DNA of 15,701 bases from an uncultured Selenomonadaceae bacterium. GTDB lineage: Bacteria > Bacillota > Negativicutes > Selenomonadales > Selenomonadaceae. Position 1 is the stretch's first letter; every line of letters begins with the position of its first letter. Shown piece by piece: positions 1 to 7,542 of this stretch. The position numbers and the translations under genes were made by a program. The notes beneath the pieces were generated by a model that was given only the letters and a program-made list of their open reading frames with translations, was not told where the DNA came from and searched no databases. Where the stretch lies: NCBI GenBank assembly GCA_958415865.1, contig CATYZV010000012.1:1-15701 (forward strand), written 5' to 3'.

Positions 1-49
1 AATTTAACCTATGAGAATTATCTCCTCATGCTTAAACTATACCACAACT

Positions 50-67
50 GCAAATTTTTTGCAAATT
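50..67. repeat. Short direct repeat GCAAATT x2, 11-bp period
   Basis: GCAAATT occurs at 50-56 and 61-67, one helical turn apart, in the AT-rich leader of the recombinase gene. Such pairs can be protein-binding half sites (recombinase arm sites or a regulator), but two 7-mers in AT-rich DNA may also be chance. Apart from this pair and the one at 151-169, I see nothing clear in the first 260 bases; a weak dyad (ATGAG 11-15 / CTCAT 25-29) has no T tract. Confidence 0.3.
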
Positions 68-150
68 CTTTTACAGCCCTTTTCAAACCCGCCCTAAAAG
101 ACTGTATTTGCATATGATTTCAGTCAAAAACGCGCTGAAAAAATTTTTCC

Positions 151-169
151 GGTACAATCTTGGTACAAT
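151..169 (+). promoter_or_regulatory. Duplicated GGTACAAT; possible extended -10 of the integrase promoter
   Basis: GGTACAAT is repeated at 151-158 and 162-169, again with an 11-bp period. The second copy reads TGG-TACAAT (161-169), which fits an extended -10 element (TGnTAnAAT-like). No good -35 hexamer lies 16-18 bp upstream. It would leave a leader of about 85 nt before the integrase start. The tandem copies could equally be binding sites for the recombinase or an autoregulator. Confidence 0.35.
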
Positions 170-260
170 GTAGGCAGACCGAATTCAAATCATATTTAGG
201 CGTATTCTTGTCAGCTTTAGGTGCTGCAAGTCAATTATAAATCCTGAAAGGAGCCTAATT

Positions 261-1328
261 ATGTCAGTGAAGAAAAACCTCAAGACAAACTCATGGTATG
301 CCACTTTCTACTACATTGACTGGAAAGGAACAAAGCGCAGAAAGAAAAAAGAAGGCTTTTCCACCAAAAAAGACGCATTGCAGTTTGAACAGGATTTCCT
401 CGCCACCGCCGCTGAACAGTGCAGTATGAAATTTGCTGACTTTGCCGCAATCTACCTCGACCACTGCCGCTCCCGCCACAAAATCTCCACCAACTCCGCC
501 AAAGAATGTATAATCCGCCGCTTCTTCTTGCCCCACTTCTGCGATATGAAGCTAAGCGAAATCAAGCCCCGCCACATCCGCCGCTGGCAAGAACAGATCT
601 CTAACGAAAACACCCTGTCCGCCTCCTACCTGCACATGATCAACGCCCAGCTCTCCGCCATGTTCAGCTTCGCCGTCAAATACTGCAATCTGCGCCAAAA
701 TCCCGTAAAGCTCTGCGATGCCCTCGGCAGCAGCGAACAGCGCAAAGTCAGCTTCTGGACACTCGATGAGTTCAACGCCTTCATCTCAAAGCTCGATGAA
801 CATTCGGTAGAATACGCCGCCTTGCAGCTATTGTTCTGGACAGGAATGCGCCGCGGTGAAATGTTAGCACTGCGCCCGACAGACTTCGACCTTGAAAACT
901 GCCGCGTCAGCATCGAACGCAACCTCGTATTCGTCAAAGGAAGACAGACCCTCGGCACACCCAAGACAAAATCCAGCCGCCGTACCATCAACATCCCCAA
1001 ATTCCTAGCCTGCATAATCAGACAGCACATCGAGCACCACAGCATCTCCCCGTCCGATTTCATGTTCAAGATACAGCCGGCAAGACTTGCAAGATGCGTA
1101 AAAAACACCTGCCGCCGCATAGGGCTAAGCCCCATCCGCCTCCATGACTTCCGCCATTCCCACGCCTCAATGCTCATAGAACACAGCATCTCCGCCCTAG
1201 CCATCGCAGAACGCCTCGGACACAGAAACATCAACACCACACTCACAATCTACGCACACTTATACCCCAACAAACAGAAATTCATCGCAGAAAAACTTGA
1301 CGAACTCAACACAGCAGCAAAGAAGTAA
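261..1328 (+). CDS. Tyrosine recombinase / phage-type integrase (orphan)
   Basis: A 355-residue site-specific tyrosine recombinase that cuts and rejoins DNA through a 3'-phosphotyrosine intermediate. The N-terminus (about 1-50; basic, WYATFYY) looks like an arm-type DNA-binding domain. Residues about 55-150 match the SAM-like core-binding domain, and 165-350 the catalytic domain. The catalytic set is complete: Arg197 (TGMRRGE), a lysine in the PKTKSSRR hairpin, His295 and Arg298 (HDFRH), His321 (LGHRN) and nucleophile Tyr331. The ATG at 261 is preceded by AAAGGAG with good spacing. The protein resembles integrases of integrative elements and temperate phages of Firmicutes. No excisionase, relaxase, capsid or replication gene is nearby, so it is an orphan: a relic of an element, the edge of one that lies to the left, or a recombinase acting on the adjacent adhesin locus. 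The family call is firm; the role is open. Confidence 0.93.
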   Translation: MSVKKNLKTNSWYATFYYIDWKGTKRRKKKEGFSTKKDALQFEQDFLATAAEQCSMKFADFAAIYLDHCRSRHKISTNSAKECIIRRFFLPHFCDMKLSEIKPRHIRRWQEQISNENTLSASYLHMINAQLSAMFSFAVKYCNLRQNPVKLCDALGSSEQRKVSFWTLDEFNAFISKLDEHSVEYAALQLLFWTGMRRGEMLALRPTDFDLENCRVSIERNLVFVKGRQTLGTPKTKSSRRTINIPKFLACIIRQHIEHHSISPSDFMFKIQPARLARCVKNTCRRIGLSPIRLHDFRHSHASMLIEHSISALAIAERLGHRNINTTLTIYAHLYPNKQKFIAEKLDELNTAAKK

Positions 1329-1402
1329 TTTAATTTCAGCACGATTTTGGCAATCCCGCTTCCTTCTCAATAATTCAACAGCTGTATTTCAAGCATTAGT
1401 GG

Positions 1403-1440
1403 GAACCGCATAGTTATTTAAATAGAATAACTATCGGTTC
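1403..1440. repeat. Near-perfect inverted repeat with 7-bp spacer between integrase and adhesin
   Basis: Left arm GAACCG(C)ATAGTTATT (1403-1418) and right arm AATAACTATCGGTTC (1426-1440) are exact reverse complements except for one extra C at 1409. They are separated by the asymmetric 7 bp TAAATAG. Direct repeats CATTAG flank it (1394-1399, 1442-1447). There is no T tract after it, so it is not a good intrinsic terminator. Inverted arms around a 6-8 bp spacer are the layout of tyrosine recombinase core sites, and long dyads are also typical repressor operators. It lies about 75 bp before the adhesin start, so it probably sits in the adhesin promoter or leader. Confidence 0.7.
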
Positions 1441-1515
1441 TCATTAGCATATGAAACCTAGAATCTAAATCTTTGGTGTAGAGTTTCTTTACATAATAAG
1501 AGGGAGTGAATTTTT

Positions 1516-4500
1516 ATGAATCGGATTTATAAGGTAATCTGGAACAAGTCGAAGCAATGTTACACGGTAGTATCTGAACTGGCGAAAAGCCATAGCAAAA
1601 GCCCTTCAGGATGTACACTCAGCCGCCGGAAAGTGGCTTCTATCCTGTCGGCGGTTATGCTGGCAGGCGGAGTGATGTTTGGCACACCGGGAATAGTAAG
1701 CGCAAGTAATACTGACGGCGTAATCACAGGTACAGGCGCACCCGGACAGTATATTGCCTTTGCAGATGGTCAAGGGCATGGATTTGCTGAGGCACATAAA
1801 AATCAGACAATAACGATAATAGACCCTAGCACGCAGAAAGAAATAAAGTACACTAGCACAAAGGTATCTACCTCTGATGGAAAAGTATCTCAATGGTACT
1901 GGGTACGTGAAGGCTATAATGCACAGCTTGTAGAAAATAAACGTTATCCGAATGCCAATAAATCATACGTTATCGAAGGTTATAAGCAAGATAACTTTAC
2001 AGGCGGCACACAGGATGATGTCATAAAGAATTATCAATCCGGCTCACAGCAGACCAATATATACACGAACAATGGCAATAAGATAAGCGATGTTAAAGCA
2101 GGTGTATATGGCGGCGGCAGCAATGGCTATACACCGGTTGAAAGCATTAGCACCAACGGCGGCAAATACTTTTTCTTGGATAAAGACGGTAAAGGAAACT
2201 GGGAAGCTGCACAAAACGATGATTTTGTAGCACTTAGTAAGAATACGACAACCGGCTTATATGAGTATGAAGGAAAAGCTGTAGACCCGTCTAAATTATA
2301 CTCTATAAAAGTAAACGGCAAATATGAAACAGGTATTTTTATTAATTCAGACAAGTCTATCTATACAGGAGCAGTTTACGGTTACAATAACGAAATACTG
2401 CTGACCACTTATGATAAAACACAGGGAAAATACATCAGTTACTGGGGTGCTGAAATTGTAGACCCCAAGGCAACTATCGGACAGATGACGGTAGGTACGT
2501 TCAATGGCTTGCTTGATGAATTGAACACGAATATCAAAAATGTGCAGAAAGAAAACATTAAGCAGATAGATATAGCACCTGTTGAAGGCGGCGGCACCAT
2601 CGGCTTGACTACCATGGGCGATGTCGATGCGAACGGATATCCTAAAGGCGGTGAAGCCGTTCCCGGCGGTATCACTATTACCAGCAAAGATGGCTATAAC
2701 GGAAATGATGCTGAACTTATCTTTACGAATAAAACACCGAAAAAATATACAACAGATCCGCAGACAGGAAAAATTAGCGTAGAAGAATGGAAGGAAAACT
2801 CATTTACAGTAAAAGCCGGTTCTACGGTAAAAGCTCTGGGAAGTGAAAACAGCGTAGGCATTGAAGTCAATGGTAAAAAGTATACCGTTGAAGCAGGCGA
2901 TAATGTTCAATTTACAGTTGACGAAAATGATCCTAATAAGTATATTCTATCTGTCGATGGAACTAACGATGCCGCAGTAATATATGATGAAAATAACGGC
3001 TCACTAAAAAGCACTAATTCTAAAGAAGTTGGCGGTGGCTCTGTTGCATTAGGCAAAGAAGCTATAGCTAAAAATAATGCAGTTGCGATAGGTGATTATT
3101 CAAAAGCTAATGCTAACGGAACGGTTGCAATCGGATTCAAAGCTCAATCCGGCAGTCAGGCAAATCAAGCTGTAACACTCGGTTACAACTCATACGTAGG
3201 CAAAACCGGTGCTATAGCAATAGGTGCAAATAGCTCTGTAGATAGTGCCAATGAAGTATCCGTTGGTCATAAAAAAGGTGATTTACTAGGTGATGGTACA
3301 AAAGCTAAAGATGACCTTACTCGTAAAATCATCAATGTTTCTGCTGGTGTAAATGATACTGATGCAGTTAATGTAAGCCAGCTGAAAGATGTAGCAGATG
3401 AAGCGGCTAAACACACTACTTTAGATGATGGCAAAAATACGACTGTAGAAAAAACTGTTACTGACGGACAGCTTAATTATAAAGTAAATCTGAATGATGA
3501 TGTTATCCTTGGTAATATTGATAGTGAATTTGTATCTATCAGCGGTACAAAAGGCACTATCCAGACCAGCGGCGATATTACTATTGGTTCCAATCCAGAC
3601 AATAAAAATGTTGTCATCCATGCAGAGGATCAGACAATAACAGGTCTTTCTAATACTACTTGGGATGCTAATAAAGTCAATGTAGATGCTAATGAAGGCG
3701 GCTATAAAGGTTCTAACAAAGCAGCTACTGAATCTCAGCTGCAATCTGCTGTCAGCGATATTAATACTAATATTGATGGCAAAACCTTTGGTTTGACCGC
3801 AGATGAAGGCACTAAAGTAGATAAAAAACTGGGTGAATCCATTAAAGTTGCAGGCGGCAAAAATATTACTACTAAAGCAGATGGCACTGAACTGACTGTA
3901 GATCTCGATGATCATGTTGTTCTTGGCGATAAAGAAAAGAGCTACATTGATCTGGATGGTACTACGGGCAAAATTTCTGCTAAAGTAAAAGATTTGTTCA
4001 GCTCCGAAAGCATTGATTTCAACGAAAATGGTCTCACTATTTCCGGTGAAACCTTTGGAACTTCTAATGGCACAACCAATATTAAAGGCGATAAAATAAG
4101 AACTGAAGATACCTATGGCAATTACACTGAAATTGACGGCGGTAGCGTAAGAACCGAAATATTAGAAGTATATCCTGATACGAATAATGCACTCAAATTT
4201 GATTCAACAGGATTAAATATCAATTCCTTTGATACCGATGCCAAGGTCGACAAAGACGGCGTATCGCTCAGCGTAGATAACGGCTCAGGCAAAAATAACA
4301 GCGTAAAAGTTACAGCTGATGAAACGATTTTTAGTTACACTGAAGGCGGTGCTGCAGCTGCGACGACTACGGTTATTAAAGGTCAGCAGATTACAGCCGG
4401 TAAAGTACTTGTAAATAGTGAAGCAGGCAAGTCTACTGTCATCGGTTTGACGAATACGAACATTACTGATAAAGGCTTTGCTACAGCCGGACGTGCTGCT

Positions 4501-6360
4501 ACTGAAGAACAGCTGAAAGCTATGGGCAGTGCTGAACAAGGCGGCGGTTTTGGCTTGACTGACGATAACGGTAAATCTGTTACTAAATCACTTGGCGAAA
4601 CCATCAGTGTAAAAGGCGATAAAAACATCACTACGACTGCTAATAATGCAGATGGCTCGCTGACAGTAGCACTGAAAGAAAATCTGACAGGCATTAAGAC
4701 AATCTCTAACGGTAATAAGACACTTTCTATAACTGATACCGGAATCGGCTTCAATGTTATCAATCCGGAAGATTTTTCTTCTAAATCTATTGTGGTTACG
4801 GCTAACGGCACTACAATCAGCGGCGGTCTCAGTGTAGACGGAAGCAAGATTACGAATGTAGCTGACGGTGAAATCAGCAAAACTTCTAAAGACGCTGTAA
4901 ACGGCAGCCAGCTTAATGCCTTAGATGAAAAATGGGCTAAAGAAGATGCCGGCAATGTCAAGTATGATAAAAAAGGTGATACTTTTGATTACTCTAATAT
5001 CACGCTTGGCAATGGCAAGGTAGATGAGTATAACAATAAACAAGGCGGTACAGTCATTCACAATCTCGGCTATGCTGACATCAATGAAGGCGGAGCTGCT
5101 GTAAACGTTGATTTGCTCAAAGATCAGATTGCTCAGGTTAAACAGGATGCAGCAGATAGCGACATTCATGTTAAAGCCGGCGAATATACTGTTGAAAACA
5201 ACCAAGTTTCAATGGGTCTTGTAGATGGTAAGGGCAATGACAAGGGTACTGTTACGATTAAAGATGTGGCAAGTGCTGCTGATCTCGGCGATGTCGGCAA
5301 TTTAAATGATAATCTGCAAAATAAGGATGAAAACGGTAATAACACGCATACGTCTGTTGTAGATGCTATCAATAAGATTGACGATCATGTTAAAGATGTA
5401 GACAATAAAGTAGGCGATCTCCAATACGATAAAGTCGAAGGCACTGAAATTGCAAACGGAGACAGCACAACTACTGCTATCGGCAAGCTGGATAATAAGA
5501 TAGACAGCATTGGCGGTACGGCTGCTGAGGCTGATAAAAATACCATCACCGGCGGTGCTATCAATAGTGATAACGGAACTATCAGCTTGGATAAGAAAGA
5601 CGGCAGTTCTATCACACTGGACGGAAAACTGTCTGACCATGTATTAAGCGGTGCTTCTTACGATAAAGAAAGCGGCAAGCTCACTATCACTGATAAAGAT
5701 AAGTATTCCGACAGCACGCACAGTGTCAGCGTTGACGGTATTGCCAGCAAGGATGATATCAAGGGTATTCATAATGTAATCGGCGACGGCGACAATGGTG
5801 TCAAGGATGATTACACGAATACAACTTATATCAAAGATTCCGAAACCTTGGTCGATGCAGACAAGAAACTCGATACGGCTATCACCAATGTAGACAATGC
5901 AAGCTACAACCGCGATGTTCAGCTCAGCAACCGCATTGACAATATCGACAAACGTCTCGGCGATGTTGAAGAACGCATTGACAAAGTCGGCGCAATGGCT
6001 GCTGCTATGGCAAATCTGCATACGATGGGCTATGATCCGGCTGCTCCTACTGAAATCTCTGCAAGCATCGGTCAGTACAAGAGTGAAACGGCTCTGGCTG
6101 TGGGCTTCTTCCACTATCCGAATCAGGACTTCATGCTCAGCGGCAGTATTTCTGTAGCGGGCGATGAAGTTATGGCGGGTGTCGGTGCTACTTGGAAGAT
6201 AGGCCGCAAGACGCAGGCGCAGCTGGATGCGAAGGAGGCTGAACGCCGCATTATAAAGGCTGCTGAAATCAAGCAGGCTGCTAAGGATGCGGAAGTGAAG
6301 GCTCAGGCTGAGCGTCATGCTAAATTGCTGGCTGAGCGTGAAGCGCAGGCTCATGGCTGA
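1516..6360 (+). CDS. Trimeric autotransporter adhesin (YadA/Hia-like, type Vc) with C-terminal charged extension
   Basis: A 1614-residue surface adhesin secreted as a trimer through its own outer-membrane anchor. It opens with an extended signal peptide region (MNRIYKVIWNKSKQCY), then a hydrophobic core and a likely cleavage after Ala63 (VSA|S). Residues about 64-345 are a distinct N-terminal region that I cannot assign. Residues 507-585 carry YadA head repeats (SVALG, AVAIG, TVAIG, AIAIG). Residues 603-626 are a classic neck (INVSAGVNDTDAVNVSQL). Further neck-like connectors lie at about 708-746, 976-1004 and 1110-1141, with repeated stalk modules starting FGLT (758, 1012). A heptad coiled coil (about 1462-1490) leads into the YadA anchor (about 1488-1563, LHTMGYDP then four strands). 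Unusually the last strand (VGATWKIGRK) is followed by about 50 charged, Ala/Glu/Lys-rich residues instead of ending at an aromatic. AGGGAGTG precedes the ATG. No terminator separates it from the next gene. Confidence 0.95.
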   Translation: MNRIYKVIWNKSKQCYTVVSELAKSHSKSPSGCTLSRRKVASILSAVMLAGGVMFGTPGIVSASNTDGVITGTGAPGQYIAFADGQGHGFAEAHKNQTITIIDPSTQKEIKYTSTKVSTSDGKVSQWYWVREGYNAQLVENKRYPNANKSYVIEGYKQDNFTGGTQDDVIKNYQSGSQQTNIYTNNGNKISDVKAGVYGGGSNGYTPVESISTNGGKYFFLDKDGKGNWEAAQNDDFVALSKNTTTGLYEYEGKAVDPSKLYSIKVNGKYETGIFINSDKSIYTGAVYGYNNEILLTTYDKTQGKYISYWGAEIVDPKATIGQMTVGTFNGLLDELNTNIKNVQKENIKQIDIAPVEGGGTIGLTTMGDVDANGYPKGGEAVPGGITITSKDGYNGNDAELIFTNKTPKKYTTDPQTGKISVEEWKENSFTVKAGSTVKALGSENSVGIEVNGKKYTVEAGDNVQFTVDENDPNKYILSVDGTNDAAVIYDENNGSLKSTNSKEVGGGSVALGKEAIAKNNAVAIGDYSKANANGTVAIGFKAQSGSQANQAVTLGYNSYVGKTGAIAIGANSSVDSANEVSVGHKKGDLLGDGTKAKDDLTRKIINVSAGVNDTDAVNVSQLKDVADEAAKHTTLDDGKNTTVEKTVTDGQLNYKVNLNDDVILGNIDSEFVSISGTKGTIQTSGDITIGSNPDNKNVVIHAEDQTITGLSNTTWDANKVNVDANEGGYKGSNKAATESQLQSAVSDINTNIDGKTFGLTADEGTKVDKKLGESIKVAGGKNITTKADGTELTVDLDDHVVLGDKEKSYIDLDGTTGKISAKVKDLFSSESIDFNENGLTISGETFGTSNGTTNIKGDKIRTEDTYGNYTEIDGGSVRTEILEVYPDTNNALKFDSTGLNINSFDTDAKVDKDGVSLSVDNGSGKNNSVKVTADETIFSYTEGGAAAATTTVIKGQQITAGKVLVNSEAGKSTVIGLTNTNITDKGFATAGRAATEEQLKAMGSAEQGGGFGLTDDNGKSVTKSLGETISVKGDKNITTTANNADGSLTVALKENLTGIKTISNGNKTLSITDTGIGFNVINPEDFSSKSIVVTANGTTISGGLSVDGSKITNVADGEISKTSKDAVNGSQLNALDEKWAKEDAGNVKYDKKGDTFDYSNITLGNGKVDEYNNKQGGTVIHNLGYADINEGGAAVNVDLLKDQIAQVKQDAADSDIHVKAGEYTVENNQVSMGLVDGKGNDKGTVTIKDVASAADLGDVGNLNDNLQNKDENGNNTHTSVVDAINKIDDHVKDVDNKVGDLQYDKVEGTEIANGDSTTTAIGKLDNKIDSIGGTAAEADKNTITGGAINSDNGTISLDKKDGSSITLDGKLSDHVLSGASYDKESGKLTITDKDKYSDSTHSVSVDGIASKDDIKGIHNVIGDGDNGVKDDYTNTTYIKDSETLVDADKKLDTAITNVDNASYNRDVQLSNRIDNIDKRLGDVEERIDKVGAMAAAMANLHTMGYDPAAPTEISASIGQYKSETALAVGFFHYPNQDFMLSGSISVAGDEVMAGVGATWKIGRKTQAQLDAKEAERRIIKAAEIKQAAKDAEVKAQAERHAKLLAEREAQAHG

Positions 6361-6367
6361 TTGATTT

Positions 6368-7363
6368 ATGGCAGAGGACAGGAAGCTGTACCGGTCGTAT
6401 AAGACTGAGCTGAAGCCTACTGAGGCTCAAGCGCGGAAGATGCGGCAGAATATGGGTGTCTGCCGCTTCCTCTACAATAGCTATATCAATATGAATACGA
6501 GGCTGTTCCGCATGTATATGCGCGGCCTGCTGGATGAGCATCAGGACAGGTTCATCACGGCGATTGATTTTGACAAGTACATCAACCGCCGCATAAAAGT
6601 GCAGCCCCGGTATGCTTGGATAAACGGCTGCGGCTCGAAGGCTCGCAAGAAGGCTTTGACGAATGCGCAGAGGGCGTACAGCAATTTTTTTAACAGCCGC
6701 AGCTGTTTTCCCCGCTTCAAGTCGAGGCATGGGGCGGCGGTGAAGCTGTATTTTCCGCGCAACAATGCCACTGACTGGAAGATAGCGCGCAGCTGGGTTC
6801 GGATTCCTACGTTCGGCACGGTGCGGCTCAAGGAATACGGCTATCTGCCGGAGCGGGGCAGGGTCGTCAGCGGCACTGTATCGTATCGCGCGGGCAGGTT
6901 TTATCTATCCTTATTAGTGGAGGTACAGCGCGGGTTCAATGCAGGCGGCAGCGGTGAAATAGAGGTCAGTTTTGATGCTGAATGTCTCATGCGCTGCGGC
7001 AGTATTACGGGCGAGGATGTGGAAGGATTCGCCGGCGTTCAGAAGCTCAGAAAAAGATTGCACCGGGAGCATCGTTCGCTGCGGCGCAAGCTGCTGCAAA
7101 GCAGTTATTCTTCCCACATCACAGCTCAAAGGCTGTACATCGACAAGCTGCACCTGCGGCTTGAGCGCATACGGCTGGACTATCTGCACAAGCTCGCGGC
7201 AAGGGTCCTCGCATTAGAGCCGAGGCGGATACTCTGCCGTAAGCTCACGGAGGAGGACAAGCAGCAGAAAAATACTGTGCAGCTGCGGCGGCTCTACTAC
7301 ATCTTCTGCGAACAGCTGGCGCACAAGGCTCAGCTGCTCGGCATTGAAGTGGATTTCATTTGA
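6368..7363 (+). CDS. Truncated TnpB/OrfB-like (IS200/IS605 family) protein, probably nuclease-dead
   Basis: A 331-residue relative of TnpB, the RNA-guided nuclease of IS200/IS605 elements. Seen: the N-terminal OrfB helix-turn-helix (YKTELKPTEAQ..GVCRFLYN, about 10-45), the ALTNAQRAYSNFF and FPRFKSRHG motifs (about 95-122), and the IPTFGTV and VSGTVSYRAGRFYLSLLVE strands typical of the family. The RuvC-I aspartate may survive (SFDAE, Asp203). At the RuvC-II position, where TnpB has EDL, this protein reads RKL (Arg291). It stops before the zinc ribbon and the RuvC-III aspartate. After TGA 7361 the same frame runs on to 7480 with a degenerate zinc-ribbon remnant (CCFCG..IRC). It starts 7 bp after the adhesin stop with no good ribosome site, suggesting translational coupling. 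No TnpA partner is present. It is either a decaying TnpB or an exapted TldR-like repressor. The family call is strong; the function is inferred. Confidence 0.85.
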   Translation: MAEDRKLYRSYKTELKPTEAQARKMRQNMGVCRFLYNSYINMNTRLFRMYMRGLLDEHQDRFITAIDFDKYINRRIKVQPRYAWINGCGSKARKKALTNAQRAYSNFFNSRSCFPRFKSRHGAAVKLYFPRNNATDWKIARSWVRIPTFGTVRLKEYGYLPERGRVVSGTVSYRAGRFYLSLLVEVQRGFNAGGSGEIEVSFDAECLMRCGSITGEDVEGFAGVQKLRKRLHREHRSLRRKLLQSSYSSHITAQRLYIDKLHLRLERIRLDYLHKLAARVLALEPRRILCRKLTEEDKQQKNTVQLRRLYYIFCEQLAHKAQLLGIEVDFI

Positions 7364-7480
7364 TATATACCGGCGGCCGGCCGGAAATTTACGCTTCGGG
7401 AGTGCTGTTTTTGCGGCACGCTGAACGAAGAAGAGATTCGGTGCCGATGGGCACCTGCGGCAGAAGTATATTATATTACC
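7364..7480 (+). pseudogene. In-frame TnpB C-terminal remnant (degenerate zinc ribbon) after the TGA stop
   Basis: Continuing the frame of the preceding gene past its TGA gives 39 codons to the TGA at 7481. They contain ECCFCGTLNEEEIRC, that is C-x2-C-G then a lone Cys where TnpB has a second C-x2-C. AAEVYYIT then stands roughly where the RuvC-III DVNAA.NI motif should be. The total of about 370 codons equals a normal TnpB. So this is the old C-terminus, cut off by a nonsense codon and missing key residues. The motif alignment was made by eye. Confidence 0.6.
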
Positions 7481-7488
7481 TGAAAGTC
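7370..7488 (+). ncRNA. Candidate guide-RNA-like (omega/TldR-gRNA type) structured region
   Basis: In TnpB systems the guide RNA scaffold comes from the 3' end of the tnpB gene and the bases just after it. Here that region folds repeatedly. GGCCGGCC at 7375-7382 is a palindrome. CTTCG 7394-7398 pairs with CGAAG 7426-7430 around GTGC 7402-7405 / GCAC 7416-7419. GGTGCC 7440-7445 pairs with GGCACC 7450-7455 around GATG. An unstructured AT-rich stretch follows (about 7467-7488), where a guide would sit, and then a 12-bp hairpin. I found no convincing target for that stretch in the window. This is inference from position and folding. Confidence 0.35.
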
Positions 7489-7524
7489 AAGCGGCAAATA
7501 ATTATGTATTTGCCGCTTGCTTTA
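7489..7524 (+). terminator. Hairpin terminator after the TnpB-like gene
   Basis: A perfect 12-bp stem AAGCGGCAAATA (7489-7500) / TATTTGCCGCTT (7507-7518) has a 6-nt loop and is followed by GCTTTATATT. The U tract is weak, so it may be leaky or act as an attenuator or RNA 3'-end stabiliser. It is the first terminator-like structure after the adhesin gene. Confidence 0.6.
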
Positions 7525-7542
7525 TATTGAAAGGGATGAACT

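Noticed and set aside
241..251. CCTGAAAG at the integrase ribosome site matching the candidate guide stretch near 7480
   Set aside because: Eight shared bases are not significant in 15 kb; I do not claim a target.
7361..7363. TGA read as selenocysteine in the TnpB-like gene
   Set aside because: The family has no selenocysteine there, and I see no convincing SECIS hairpin at the right distance; a nonsense change is simpler.
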